A stretch of DNA of 64,000 nucleotides, taken from Aeoliella sp052161615 (GTDB lineage Bacteria > Planctomycetota > Planctomycetia > Pirellulales > Lacipirellulaceae). Shown one piece after another: positions 8,441 to 17,339 of the stretch. The stretch spans positions 3,782,001 through 3,846,000 of the forward strand of contig NZ_CP197417.1 of NCBI RefSeq assembly GCF_052161615.1, written 5' to 3'. The position numbers were made by a program, and so were the translations under genes. How positions within the stretch are numbered: the first letter of the stretch is position 1; every line of letters begins with the position of its first letter. Under the pieces are notes generated by a model. It was not told where the DNA came from, searched no databases, and saw only the letters and a list, made by a program, of their open reading frames with translations.

Positions 8441-9421
8441 TTATAGCCGGCGGCGGCGAAGGGCAAAAGCCGAGACGGCGAATGCGGCTAACCAGAGACA
8501 CGAGGGCTCGGGGACGAGTTCGCCGCGCACGGTTAGCGAGAAGTACTGCTCGCCCGCAAACTCGTTGAAATCCACGCCAGAGAGGCTACCCGTGAACCCG
8601 CCTTCGCCGTTGCCACCCAGAAAGGCGGTGCCCGACGGAAGGCCGCCGAGGGTCTGGTTGGAGTGGAAATTATTGTCACCGTTGCCGTAAACGGCGTGGA
8701 TTCGAATGATGTCCCCGTTGGTCGGACTACCGATATCGGCGAGGGCCACGGAGAATTCGAAACCAGTGGTCACCGCTAGGGCATTGGCTTGGTTTGCTGC
8801 ACCGACACCACTGACAACGCCGGCGATATTCGTATTATTGAACCCGAAATGGACCGGCGAACTGAGATAGGAAGCAGTGCCAACGCCACTACCGAACACG
8901 GTGCCGCTCTGGATCCCAGTTCCGGCGCCCATCGAGGCGATTCCCGTGTCTCCGCCGCAGTCCGTAGTGCAGGCTCCCCCCTCGCGATCGACGATATCCA
9001 CTTGAAACGCCCCGCCATCCCAGCGGCCAAACAGGTGGTAGTCAGCGGCAAAGCCGGCATCGAATGTCAAACCACCGAAATTCTGGCTCACGTTATTAAC
9101 ATCGTAACGGGGCCCATTCGAGAGAACGTTCTCGCCACCCGGCTTGGAGTCGATAAATACGCTGAGCTTGTTCAAATTTTGCTGGACATTGCCGGTCAAC
9201 ATGACGTACAAGCGGCCATTTTCAGTCATGGCGTAGGCCGCGTTCAGCTCGCCCCCCGGGCCAAAACCAGCGGGGTCCAGATTGTCGCCAAACTCGGTAT
9301 TCACGGATTGAACCGCCCGCGCCCCACCGTACTGACCATCCTTGCTCCCGTCGACAGTGGGGGCAGCCAGCGCCGGAACCGCAAAGAAACATGCCCAAAT
9401 ACACGTCATTAGTCGCTTCAT
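8441..9421 (-). CDS. PEP-CTERM secreted protein
   Basis: 326 residues from ATG at 9421, with GGAGGG upstream. The frame is open further upstream, but the sequence there does not look coding. A signal peptide (MKRLMTCIWACFFAVPALA) is followed by a domain starting TVDGSKDGQYGGARAVQSV, the opening of a family of planctomycete and cyanobacterial secreted proteins with repeated LFGRWDGGAFQVDI-like strands. The C-terminus has VPEPSCLWLAAF, a hydrophobic helix and RRRRL, a PEP-CTERM signal. Two closely spaced cysteines (GGACTTDCGG) may form a disulphide or bind metal. The function is unknown. It is followed by tRNA-Ser on the same strand. Confidence 0.82.
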   Translation of the reverse strand: MKRLMTCIWACFFAVPALAAPTVDGSKDGQYGGARAVQSVNTEFGDNLDPAGFGPGGELNAAYAMTENGRLYVMLTGNVQQNLNKLSVFIDSKPGGENVLSNGPRYDVNNVSQNFGGLTFDAGFAADYHLFGRWDGGAFQVDIVDREGGACTTDCGGDTGIASMGAGTGIQSGTVFGSGVGTASYLSSPVHFGFNNTNIAGVVSGVGAANQANALAVTTGFEFSVALADIGSPTNGDIIRIHAVYGNGDNNFHSNQTLGGLPSGTAFLGGNGEGGFTGSLSGVDFNEFAGEQYFSLTVRGELVPEPSCLWLAAFAVSAFALRRRRL

Positions 9422-9725
9422 ATGCCGCACCCTCCCAAGGTGTAGAAAAGTTAGACCGGCAGCAGTCTGGCGAAATGCAAGCGCCCGCCCCCTGCCCCCG
9501 ACCACAGTTCGGATTCTAACTGGAGCGTAATTATTGGGATACGACTTTGCCTAGTTCAAAAAACGGGGCGCGAAGCCTACGATCTTTGCCGGCGGTACCC
9601 GCGGGCTAACGCGGCTTTCGTTCCAGCCTCGAAGCAGTTACAATCCGCGGTTTGCACACGAGCAGCTCCGCCCCCGCTTTGAGACGGGGTCGGCTGCAGG
9701 TAGGTATAAGGCTGGAGAGCAACTG

Positions 9726-9917
9726 ATGGCTGGAAGCGAAAGACAACGCGAAATCCGTCGCCGGCGGAAGCGTTTAAAGAGTCTGAATCACCTGAAAACC
9801 CGCCTCGCGAAGGCTACGACCAGCGAGAAGGGCGAAATTGCCCGAAAGCTGCGCGCCATGACGCCGGGTGCCGAGCTGCTGATCCACAATTGGAAGCTCG
9901 AAGAAGTGGACCGCTAG
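9726..9917 (+). CDS. Small highly basic conserved protein (possibly DUF6800)
   Basis: 63 residues, start MAGSERQREI, with GGAGAG eight bases before the ATG. The N-terminal third is strongly basic (REIRRRRKRLKSLNHLKTRL) and probably a helix that could bind RNA or the ribosome. The C-terminal half (KGEIARKLRAMTPGAELLIH, then NWKLEE) is a compact conserved-looking segment. I recall small planctomycete proteins of this type under DUF6800 but cannot verify the assignment. It stands alone between divergent and co-directional PEP-CTERM genes. It is probably real because the start is well formed and the composition is typical. Confidence 0.65.
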   Translation: MAGSERQREIRRRRKRLKSLNHLKTRLAKATTSEKGEIARKLRAMTPGAELLIHNWKLEEVDR

Positions 9918-10230
9918 TCTCAGCGGCCCTCTCCCTCTTTCTTATTTGCTTACTAATCGCCGCCCCGCAGGCCTTGGCGCCTGTGGGTGCGCGTTTTCCC
10001 GCGCTCTCAAGATCTCTCTAAATCTCTACTTTTCCGGTGTTTTAGGACGTCTGGGAAAGTTTTGAGCTTTTTTCTCCAGAATCTTGGACACTCTGGGCAA
10101 CCCGCAGTGATTGCAACATAGGCGGAGCGCGGGCTCCCGTAGACCCGCGCCCCCTGCATCCTTGCAGGCCTTTTCGATCTCACCCACCGCCAGGCGGCGA
10201 GTGCGGGGCAATCTTTGGGAGTAAGCACTA
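9918..10230. other. Intergenic region with one hairpin
   Basis: 313 bases with no plausible gene. A 7-bp stem GCGCGGG/CCCGCGC with a 10-base loop lies at 10127-10150. The leader contains several short T- and A-rich stretches but no clear promoter pair. Confidence 0.4.
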
Positions 10231-12105
10231 GTGAAGAGACACACTTGGAGTTCCCTGCGCACCATCTCGTGCGCACTGGCCACCTCGGTGGCTGGATTTG
10301 CAGTTCAACCGGCGTTTTCTGCCGGAGTTTGGGTCGGCGACGTTGATAGCGCTTGGAATGATCCGGCCAACTGGGACACGGATCCCGTACTGCCGACTGG
10401 TAATCTGACAGTCAACAACACGGCGGGTCCGGGCGGCTTTCCCGTGATCAGCAGTGACTCGGCGATTACCCCCGAGGACATCTACATTGGCGATGCCGCC
10501 GTCGGCCGCCTCGATCACACGGCTGGCACGCTTAGCCAAGCCACGCTGACCGGAGACACCAATGACTGGGTGGTCGTTGGACTCAACGGCGGCACCGGCA
10601 CGTACAACCTTGCGGACACTTCCGCGGTCGGCGGCACCACGACGGGCTTCGGCCAAGGTTCGGGCACGCTCAACGCCGGCAAGCTCTGGATTGGCGGGTC
10701 GCCGGTCGGCTTGGACTACTACGTCAATGGCACCGGCACCGTAAACGTCAATACTTCAGGAGCCCTCAACCTTACTGGCCAGGGTCCCTTCAACAACGAT
10801 CAGCAAGCGGCTCTTCAAGTCGGGCGTGGGGCACTGAGTTCAGGCACGCTCAATATTGACAACGGCACGCTCAACAACCTCGATAGCGAGTCGTGGTTTG
10901 GCAAACTCGGCAACGCCGTGGTCAACATGTCGGGCGGCGTGCTCAATTCCGGTCGCTGGACCGTCTTCGCTCGCGATGGTGCTTCGCACGGCGAGCTAAA
11001 TATGACCGGTGGTACTTTCAACGCCAACACTGTTGGCGACGGACATCTGATCTTCGCTGATCAAGGGGACACGACCGCTTCGGCGAATATCTCGGGGAAT
11101 AGCACTGTTACCACTCGGGGCGAACTATGGGTCGGACAGAACGGCGATGCCACGATCATCCAATCAGGCGGCCTCGTGACGTCGGAGAACTGGGTGGCGA
11201 TCGGCCGCAGTAGCGCTAGCAACAGCAGCTACACCATCAGCGGAGGTGAACTTCGTGGTGCTACGCGTACCGGCAACTTCGTGATTGCGGACAGTCCAGA
11301 TACTGTGGGTGTGCTGAATGTTTCGGGCGCGGCAATCGTTTCGTCGAATGGCGAGTTCTTCGTCGGCGACGCGGGCACTGCCACCGTCAATCAAACCGGC
11401 GGTAGCGTCACTAGCAATCGCTGGTTTGCCATCGGCCGTGCGGGTCCGAACTTGGGCCAGTACAACCTCAATGGTGGTACCGTTAATGCCGTGGCCAATA
11501 GCGACGGCAATACCGTGGTCGGAGCCTTTGGCGGAAGCAAAGGCGAGTTGAACATTACCGCTGGTGATTTCAACACCAACAACAGCTTCTGGGTCGCCGA
11601 GAATGGCACTGGCGTGGTGAGCATCAGCGGCGGCGAGCTCGACATCGAAGGCTCGCTCCTCATTGCTCACGGTGGACAGGGTAACGGTACCCTCAGCATT
11701 ACTGGAAGCACCGCCACCATCGACGTTGCCCAGAACTTCAACTCCAACGAATTCGGCACGGGCAAGGTGGCCTACACTGCCGACGCCAACGGCATCAGCT
11801 CGATTGTGGTTGGTGGCGACGTCAATTTGCTCAATGCCAACGACACGCTGGAGGTCAATCTCTCGGCCTACCTCGGACTTGCAGACCTTCTGCTAATCGA
11901 CGGCGCAACTAGCCAAGGTGAGTTCTCGAACTTCGCCCAAGGCGCCTTCGTTGCCACCTCGGGTAGCTCGATTGATTACACCATCGACTACAGCGTGGCC
12001 GGCGATGTTTGGCTGCGAGCGAACGCGATTCCCGAGCCCGCCAGCTACCTGATTCTCGGTGGCCTGGGTTTGGCGATTGTCGCCATGCGTCGTCGCCTCG
12101 GTTAA
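10231..12105 (+). CDS. Repetitive beta-helix-like autotransporter-type protein with PEP-CTERM tail
   Basis: 624 residues starting at GTG (GGGAG nine bases upstream), with a signal peptide of about 30 residues ending AFSA. The body opens with VWVGDVDSAWNDPANWDTD, as in autotransporter-type repeat proteins. It continues with at least nine degenerate repeats of 40-50 residues built on G(T/E)LN(M/I)(S/T)GG ... (W/E)(V/F)(A/F)(I/V)G(R/D), the pattern of a right-handed beta-helix passenger. There is no beta-barrel. Instead the C-terminus is a PEP-CTERM signal (IPEPASYLILGGLGLAIV plus RRR). The protein is expected to be exported and surface-processed. Its tail is residue-for-residue the same as in the next gene. 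Confidence 0.85.
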   Translation: MKRHTWSSLRTISCALATSVAGFAVQPAFSAGVWVGDVDSAWNDPANWDTDPVLPTGNLTVNNTAGPGGFPVISSDSAITPEDIYIGDAAVGRLDHTAGTLSQATLTGDTNDWVVVGLNGGTGTYNLADTSAVGGTTTGFGQGSGTLNAGKLWIGGSPVGLDYYVNGTGTVNVNTSGALNLTGQGPFNNDQQAALQVGRGALSSGTLNIDNGTLNNLDSESWFGKLGNAVVNMSGGVLNSGRWTVFARDGASHGELNMTGGTFNANTVGDGHLIFADQGDTTASANISGNSTVTTRGELWVGQNGDATIIQSGGLVTSENWVAIGRSSASNSSYTISGGELRGATRTGNFVIADSPDTVGVLNVSGAAIVSSNGEFFVGDAGTATVNQTGGSVTSNRWFAIGRAGPNLGQYNLNGGTVNAVANSDGNTVVGAFGGSKGELNITAGDFNTNNSFWVAENGTGVVSISGGELDIEGSLLIAHGGQGNGTLSITGSTATIDVAQNFNSNEFGTGKVAYTADANGISSIVVGGDVNLLNANDTLEVNLSAYLGLADLLLIDGATSQGEFSNFAQGAFVATSGSSIDYTIDYSVAGDVWLRANAIPEPASYLILGGLGLAIVAMRRRLG

Positions 12106-12132
12106 ACGACTGTGGTCTTGATCGAAGTGATT

Positions 12133-12165
12133 GCCGGCGGTGGCGAAAGAAACGTCACCGCCGGC
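12133..12165 (+). terminator. Perfect 10-bp hairpin after the beta-helix gene
   Basis: GCCGGCGGTG at 12133-12142 pairs perfectly with CACCGCCGGC at 12156-12165, 28 bases after the stop. The 3' side (GATCTTGCTGTT) is not a proper T-tract, so it could be a weak terminator or an mRNA-stabilising stem. Confidence 0.5.
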
Positions 12166-12365
12166 GATCTTGCTGTTCACCCCGCCAGTTGCTGACACAT
12201 CTGTTCGATTTGAAACATCGTACCAGTTGCTCGAAGACAGCCGCACAAAGGTGGACAGTAGACGGAGCTCGAGTCCGCGATCGCTCCTTGCCTTAAGTCG
12301 ATTTTTATACCGCGGTGCGGAAGTGCTACCCGCGGGCTTAGTTTTGTACCAGGAATTTTAGTCTA

Positions 12366-13226
12366 GTGAGACGCAACATGAGTAGATTCCAGCTAGTTCT
12401 ATCGACGGCCGTGGCCGTTGCCGCGTTGCTTTCGATCAGCGCCAAGGCGGCGTTGGTTCATCAGTACGCTTTCAGTGAGAATGGCGGACGTGTGGCCTAC
12501 GATTCGGTGGGTACGGCCCATCTAACGGTTAATGGCAACGCGTCGATTTCCGGTGGCCGACTCGTTTTGCCTGGCAGCGTCGGCAACGGCGGCACCACTT
12601 CGCTTCGCACCAACAATGCCTACGCGGTCGATGGTTCGCTCACAGAGTTGGCAAGCACCATTAACGGTGCTTCACAACTGACCATCGCTGCAAAGTTCAC
12701 CATGAACACGCAGTCAAATTGGTCCAAACTATTCATGGCTGGCCAGGGCAACACGCACTCGTACTTGGACCTAACTCCCCGACGCGGGGCGAACGGCAAT
12801 GTCGGCAGTGTCTCGCTGAAAAACGGCAATACTGCTGAGCAAACTGCCATTGGGACCGCCGTACTCGCCACTGGCACCGAGTACTGGATGATTGGCGTTT
12901 GGGACGTGACCAACAACAGCTTGACGTCCTACCTGTCCATTGATGGCGATGCGAACTCGCTAACGGTCGGCACCGATCCGAATGGGCTGGAGGGAAGGAC
13001 ACTCGCTGGTATAACGATCGGCGAATTCTACCTTGGATCCGCCGTCGGATATGGCGACGCTGACCTGAACGGCTCGATCGACCTGTTTCAGATCTACGAT
13101 CACGCGCTGTCGTTCGACCAGATTACGTCGGTCGTCAATACCGGACAGATTCCCGAGCCCGCCAGCTACCTAATCCTGGGTGGGCTGGGCTTGGCGATCG
13201 TCGCTATGCGTCGTCGGCTCGGCTAG
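12366..13226 (+). CDS. LamG-like domain protein with PEP-CTERM tail
   Basis: 286 residues from GTG at 12366. ATG at 12378 (MSRFQLVLSTAVAVAALLS) is an equally plausible start. A signal peptide ends at SAKA. The LamG-like domain (about 32-255) shares many blocks with the 478-residue protein at 2407-3843: GGRLVLPG, RTNNA, SLTELA(S/T)TIN, YLDLTP, GVW, GSAVG(Y/W)GD, NGS(I/V)D, IYDHA(L/I)S. It lacks the dockerin region of that protein and ends directly in a PEP-CTERM signal with the same residues as the preceding gene. It is a secreted, surface-anchored or surface-released protein, and the ligand is unknown. Confidence 0.85.
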   Translation: MRRNMSRFQLVLSTAVAVAALLSISAKAALVHQYAFSENGGRVAYDSVGTAHLTVNGNASISGGRLVLPGSVGNGGTTSLRTNNAYAVDGSLTELASTINGASQLTIAAKFTMNTQSNWSKLFMAGQGNTHSYLDLTPRRGANGNVGSVSLKNGNTAEQTAIGTAVLATGTEYWMIGVWDVTNNSLTSYLSIDGDANSLTVGTDPNGLEGRTLAGITIGEFYLGSAVGYGDADLNGSIDLFQIYDHALSFDQITSVVNTGQIPEPASYLILGGLGLAIVAMRRRLG

Positions 13227-13253
13227 GCCTTCGCGGTTAACTTGAAACGCTCA

Positions 13254-13292
13254 CCGGCCGCAGCGATCTGATCGCCGCGGCCGGTTTTTTTT
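13254..13292 (+). terminator. Rho-independent terminator of the PEP-CTERM gene
   Basis: Stem CCGGCCGC (13254-13261) pairs with GCGGCCGG (13277-13284), followed immediately by eight T residues (13285-13292). It lies 28 bases after the stop, between convergent genes. Confidence 0.92.
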
Positions 13293-13306
13293 GTCTACTA
13301 CGTCGC

Positions 13307-15952
13307 TTACTTACGAGCAAACGTAAACGCGTCGCCGTCGTAGCCGATCTCGACGGTCGCTCCTTCGGGGAATTCACCCTTTAAGAGCTCCGTGGCGAGG
13401 GGGTTTTGCAATTGCTGCTGCACCACCCGCTTGAGCGGACGTGCACCAAAAAGCGGATCGTAGCCGCGGTTCGAAATCTCTTGCCTCGCCGCATCCGTCA
13501 CGACCAAGTGCAGCCCTTGGCGAGTGAGCAGCTTCTCGAGGTGCGCGATCTGCAGGTCCACGATGCGACGGATTTGATCCCGCGCTAGTGGCTCGAACAC
13601 GATGATCTCGTCGATGCGGTTGAGAAACTCGGGCAAGAATCGCGCCGCGAGGGCGTCCATCACTGCCTTGTGCATCTCCTCCGCCGAACCACCTTCGGCG
13701 GCCAGCTCTTGAATCATCTGGCTGCCGACGTTCGAGGTCATCACGATGATCGTGTTGGTGAAGTCGACCGTATGTCCGTGATTGTCCGTCAAGCGTCCAT
13801 CGTCTAGCACCTGCAAGAGCACGTTGAACACATCGCGGTGCGCCTTCTCGATTTCGTCGAGCAGCACGACACAGTAGGGACGACGACGAACTGCCTCTGT
13901 GAGCTTGCCACCTTCTTCGTAGCCGACGTACCCGGGAGGCGCGCCGATCAAACGGCTCACGGTGTGCTTCTCCATGAACTCGCTCATGTCGAGCCGCACC
14001 ATGGCATTCTCGTCGTCGAACATCACCTGAGCCAGCGCCTTGCAAAGCTCGGTCTTGCCCACGCCCGTCGGGCCGCAGAACAGGAACGAACCAATGGGGC
14101 GATTCGGATCCTGCAAACCGCTCCGGCTGCGACGCACCGCGTTGGCCACCGCTTCGACTGCGGCGTTCTGGCCAATGACGCGTTGATGCAGACGCTCTTC
14201 GAGCACCAGCAACTTCGCCCGCTCGGTCTCCATCATGCGAGTGACGGGGATGCCAGTCCACGCACTTACCACCTCGGCGATTTCGTCGGGACCGACTTGC
14301 TGGCGGAGGAGCTTTCGTTTAGTGTCGGTTGGCTTCGCGCTCGACTCGTCCTGGCGGGCCTCGATCTCTTCGAGATGCTTCTCAAGCTTCAGCCTTGCCT
14401 GATCGAGTTCGTAGAGCTTTTGGTAGTCGCGCTCGTCCAGATACTGACCGCTCGACTGCTTCTCCTTGAGGGCCGTCGCCTGCTGATCGTAGGCCAGCTT
14501 CGCCGCTTCAAGTTGCTGACGAACGCTCGCCACATCCCCGACGCCCAGCTTCTCGGCTTCCCACTGCTCGCGGAGGCTCGCCAAAGTATGGCGTAGGGTC
14601 TCCATCTCGGTGTTGATCTCAGCGAGACGTTCTTTCGCGTGCTCTTCGGTTTCTTCAGCGAGTTGCCGGGCGGCGAGTTCGAGCTGCGTGATCCGCCGCT
14701 GAACTTCGTCGATTTCTTGTGGAACGCTTTGAAGTTCCATCGCCAAACGGCTCATCGCTTCGTCGACCAAGTCGATCGCCTTGTCGGGCAGGTGACGGTC
14801 GGCGATATAGCGATCCGATAACTCCGCCGCAGCCACTAGCGCCGAGTCCTTCACCTTCACGCCTTGATGGTGCGCTTCGTAGCGTGGCTTGAGACCACGC
14901 AAAATGGCGATGGTGTCTTCGACGCTTGGCTCGCCGACGAACACCGGCTGGAAACGTCGCTCCAGGGCGGCGTCCTTCTCGATGTATTTGCGGTACTCGT
15001 CGAGCGTCGTCGCGCCAATGCACCGCAGCTCGCCACGCGCTAGCGCTGGTTTCAGCAAGTTCGCCGCGTCGCCCGAGCCTTCGGCTGCTCCCGCGCCGAT
15101 AACGGTGTGGAGTTCGTCGATGAACAGTACCACGTTACCCGCGGCGTCTTCGACTTCGCGAAGCACCGCCTTCAACCGTTCTTCGAACTCACCGCGGAAC
15201 TTCGCACCAGCGACGAGCGACCCCATGTCGAGCGCCACCACGCGGCGGCCCTTGAGACTTTCAGGAACGTCGCCCTGCACGATGCGCAGCGCCAGGCCTT
15301 CGGCGATGGCCGTTTTGCCAACGCCGGGGTCACCAATCAGCACCGGATTATTCTTACGTCGACGCGAAAGCACCTGAATCACGCGGCGAATTTCCTGATC
15401 CCGACCGATCACCGGATCGAGCTTACCCTGCTGCGCGCGAGCCACTAGGTCGATGCCGTACTTTTCGAGGGCTTGGAACTTTCCTTCCGGCTCTTGATCG
15501 GTCACCCGCGCGGAACCGCGGACTTGCTGCAGCGCCGCAAGCAAGTCTTTCTCGGTGATGGCGTTGAGTTCGAGCGAGTCCTTGGCCTTGGACTTCGTCT
15601 TGGCGAGCGCGAGCAGCAAGTGCTCGGTCGAAACGAAGTCGTCCTTCATCGCCTCGGCTTCGCTCTGCGCAGCCTCAAGCACACGGTTCAAATCGGCACC
15701 AATGCCTGGAGGCGAACCGCCACTGGATTTGGGAAGGCGCGAGAGTTCCGACGTGACGATCGACTGCAACTGGCCAAGGTTCGCGTTCATCTTTGAAAGC
15801 AACGGCCGAATGATGCCATCGGTCTCGCCGAGGAGCGATGCCAAAAGGTGCATGGGCTCAATCTGCGGATTCCCCGCGTTCGCCGCAAGTTCCTGCGCCG
15901 ATTGCACCGCCTGCTGCGCCTTGGTCGTGAGTTTATCGAATCGAAAAGCCAT
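13307..15952 (-). CDS. clpB: ClpB AAA+ disaggregase
   Basis: 881 residues, full length. The N-domain has two Clp repeats (about 1-150). AAA-1 carries Walker A GDPGVGKTA and Walker B VVLFIDELHT. The coiled-coil middle domain spans about 410-530 (VQRRITQLELAARQLAEETE onward). AAA-2 carries GPTGVGKTE and VLLDEIEKAH, with the pore motif GYVGYEEGG. The IGF/IGL loop used to dock on ClpP is absent, so this is the disaggregase rather than ClpA/ClpC. It works with DnaK (encoded 2 kb away on the same strand) to rescue aggregated proteins. No CIRCE-type operator is visible. The start MAFRFDKLTTKAQQA is the usual ClpB start. Confidence 0.97.
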   Translation of the reverse strand: MAFRFDKLTTKAQQAVQSAQELAANAGNPQIEPMHLLASLLGETDGIIRPLLSKMNANLGQLQSIVTSELSRLPKSSGGSPPGIGADLNRVLEAAQSEAEAMKDDFVSTEHLLLALAKTKSKAKDSLELNAITEKDLLAALQQVRGSARVTDQEPEGKFQALEKYGIDLVARAQQGKLDPVIGRDQEIRRVIQVLSRRRKNNPVLIGDPGVGKTAIAEGLALRIVQGDVPESLKGRRVVALDMGSLVAGAKFRGEFEERLKAVLREVEDAAGNVVLFIDELHTVIGAGAAEGSGDAANLLKPALARGELRCIGATTLDEYRKYIEKDAALERRFQPVFVGEPSVEDTIAILRGLKPRYEAHHQGVKVKDSALVAAAELSDRYIADRHLPDKAIDLVDEAMSRLAMELQSVPQEIDEVQRRITQLELAARQLAEETEEHAKERLAEINTEMETLRHTLASLREQWEAEKLGVGDVASVRQQLEAAKLAYDQQATALKEKQSSGQYLDERDYQKLYELDQARLKLEKHLEEIEARQDESSAKPTDTKRKLLRQQVGPDEIAEVVSAWTGIPVTRMMETERAKLLVLEERLHQRVIGQNAAVEAVANAVRRSRSGLQDPNRPIGSFLFCGPTGVGKTELCKALAQVMFDDENAMVRLDMSEFMEKHTVSRLIGAPPGYVGYEEGGKLTEAVRRRPYCVVLLDEIEKAHRDVFNVLLQVLDDGRLTDNHGHTVDFTNTIIVMTSNVGSQMIQELAAEGGSAEEMHKAVMDALAARFLPEFLNRIDEIIVFEPLARDQIRRIVDLQIAHLEKLLTRQGLHLVVTDAARQEISNRGYDPLFGARPLKRVVQQQLQNPLATELLKGEFPEGATVEIGYDGDAFTFARK

Positions 15953-16004
15953 TTTCGTGAGAAGGGTTAGTAGGTGAGTAAGTTACTAGGTGAACGAGTC
16001 TAAG

Positions 16005-16079
16005 GGGTGGCTGTGGTCGAGTCCTGCGAGCCCACAGTTGGGACATCTGGGGGCTCGTGGAACTCGTCGCCAGCCACCC
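16005..16079. repeat. 75-bp imperfect palindrome between clpB and the GH43 gene
   Basis: GGGTGGCTG at 16005-16013 is matched by CAGCCACCC at 16071-16079. The flanks continue to pair (CGAGT/ACTCG, CGAGCCC/GGGGGCTCG), giving arms of nearly 30 bases with a few mismatches. It fills most of the gap. It looks like a dispersed intergenic palindrome, but copy number cannot be seen here. Confidence 0.6.
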
Positions 16080-16089
16080 AGCATCGCAA

Positions 16090-17091
16090 CTAATTCTTGA
16101 GGGGATTCGGCGCCACTCCTTCAAACGTCATCTTCACGGGCTTGATGGTCCCGTCGTCGTTGAATTCTAGCTTGTCGACACACGTGACGCGGTGGTCGCG
16201 GTCTTCGTTCGGAATCGGGCGGCGGTGATACACGATGTACCACTCTCCATTCGCGGGCGACTTGAGCACCGAGTGGTGCCCTGCCCCGGTGGCAACTTTT
16301 GGATCGGACTCTAATACCGTGCCAATCCGTTTGAACGGCCCGGTCGGCGAATCGCCGATGGCGTAGGCAACGTGGTAGCTTGGATCGCCCCAACCACCTT
16401 GCGACCACATGAAGTAGTACTTGCCCTCACGCTCGAACAGCACGGGCCCTTCGACGTAACCCTTTGGTGTGATCTCATGAAACAGCTTGCCATCTTCGAA
16501 CGGAACAAAGCCCGTAAAGTCGTCCTTCAGCACGCCGACGTTGCAATGGCCCCAACCGCCGTAGTAGAAGTACCACTTGCCGTCACTGCCGTGGTAAACA
16601 AACTGATCGATCGGCTGCGCGCCATTATGGAATTCACCGAGTAGTGGCTTACCGAGGTAGTCCTTGAACGGACCTTCGGGCGCATCGGCCACGGCGACAC
16701 CAATGCCACCGATGTGCTGAGCCGGATCAAACTTCCCACGCCCCCGCCGCTGCAAATCGTTGGCGGCAAAGAACAAGTAGTACTTGCCATCCTTCTCAAC
16801 GCAACACGGAGCCCACATGGCCCGCTTTGCCCACTCGACGTCATCGCTGGTGAGCGCCCGCTCGTGCTTCGTCCACTTCGCGAGGTCGGGCGAACTGAAC
16901 ACGTCGAAATGAAGCTGGTCTTCGTACCGCGCGCTAGTGGTCGGATAGATCCAGTACCGATCGCCAAATACCGCAACCTCAGGGTCGGCGTACCAACCGG
17001 GGTCGATGGGGTTCTCGGCGTGGGCGTGGGAGGTCGCGAGCAGAAAGGCAATGGCAAGCGAACTAACAAACGTCGAAAGGGAAGAGTTCAT
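16090..17091 (-). CDS. Secreted glycoside hydrolase family 43 (arabinosidase/xylosidase-like)
   Basis: 333 residues, with a signal peptide of 25 residues (ending HAHA). The five-bladed propeller signature is visible, and the three GH43 carboxylates can be placed: Asp36 in WYADPEV (base), Asp162 in QPIDQFVY (pKa modulator) and Glu214 in YVEGPVLFE (acid). Blade repeats such as KDGKYYLFFA, SDGKWYFYYGG and REGKYYFMWSQ are present. It should act outside the cytoplasm on arabinose- or xylose-containing polysaccharide. Substrate and cleavage mode cannot be set from the sequence. It lies upstream of clpB on the same strand, but a long palindrome separates them, so co-transcription is doubtful. Confidence 0.85.
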   Translation of the reverse strand: MNSSLSTFVSSLAIAFLLATSHAHAENPIDPGWYADPEVAVFGDRYWIYPTTSARYEDQLHFDVFSSPDLAKWTKHERALTSDDVEWAKRAMWAPCCVEKDGKYYLFFAANDLQRRGRGKFDPAQHIGGIGVAVADAPEGPFKDYLGKPLLGEFHNGAQPIDQFVYHGSDGKWYFYYGGWGHCNVGVLKDDFTGFVPFEDGKLFHEITPKGYVEGPVLFEREGKYYFMWSQGGWGDPSYHVAYAIGDSPTGPFKRIGTVLESDPKVATGAGHHSVLKSPANGEWYIVYHRRPIPNEDRDHRVTCVDKLEFNDDGTIKPVKMTFEGVAPNPLKN

Positions 17092-17339
17092 GACAGGTGT
17101 TGGAATGGCGTTTTATGAAGGCCGTTTTCTTACGTGAGACGGCCGCATTCTACAGCGCTGGTGGAGTGCGTGCTTGGCCCAAAAAACATGCGGTCAGAAA
17201 ATAGCGAAAAATCGCAGGGCTTGATGCTCCAATTTTGGTCCAATTCTGCCGGTAGGCTGATCGAATTTGAGAGGAATCACGTTTTGGCACAGCTTCCCAG
17301 TCAATCTCCACACCCCCGCTAGGCAGGACTAGCTCCAGA

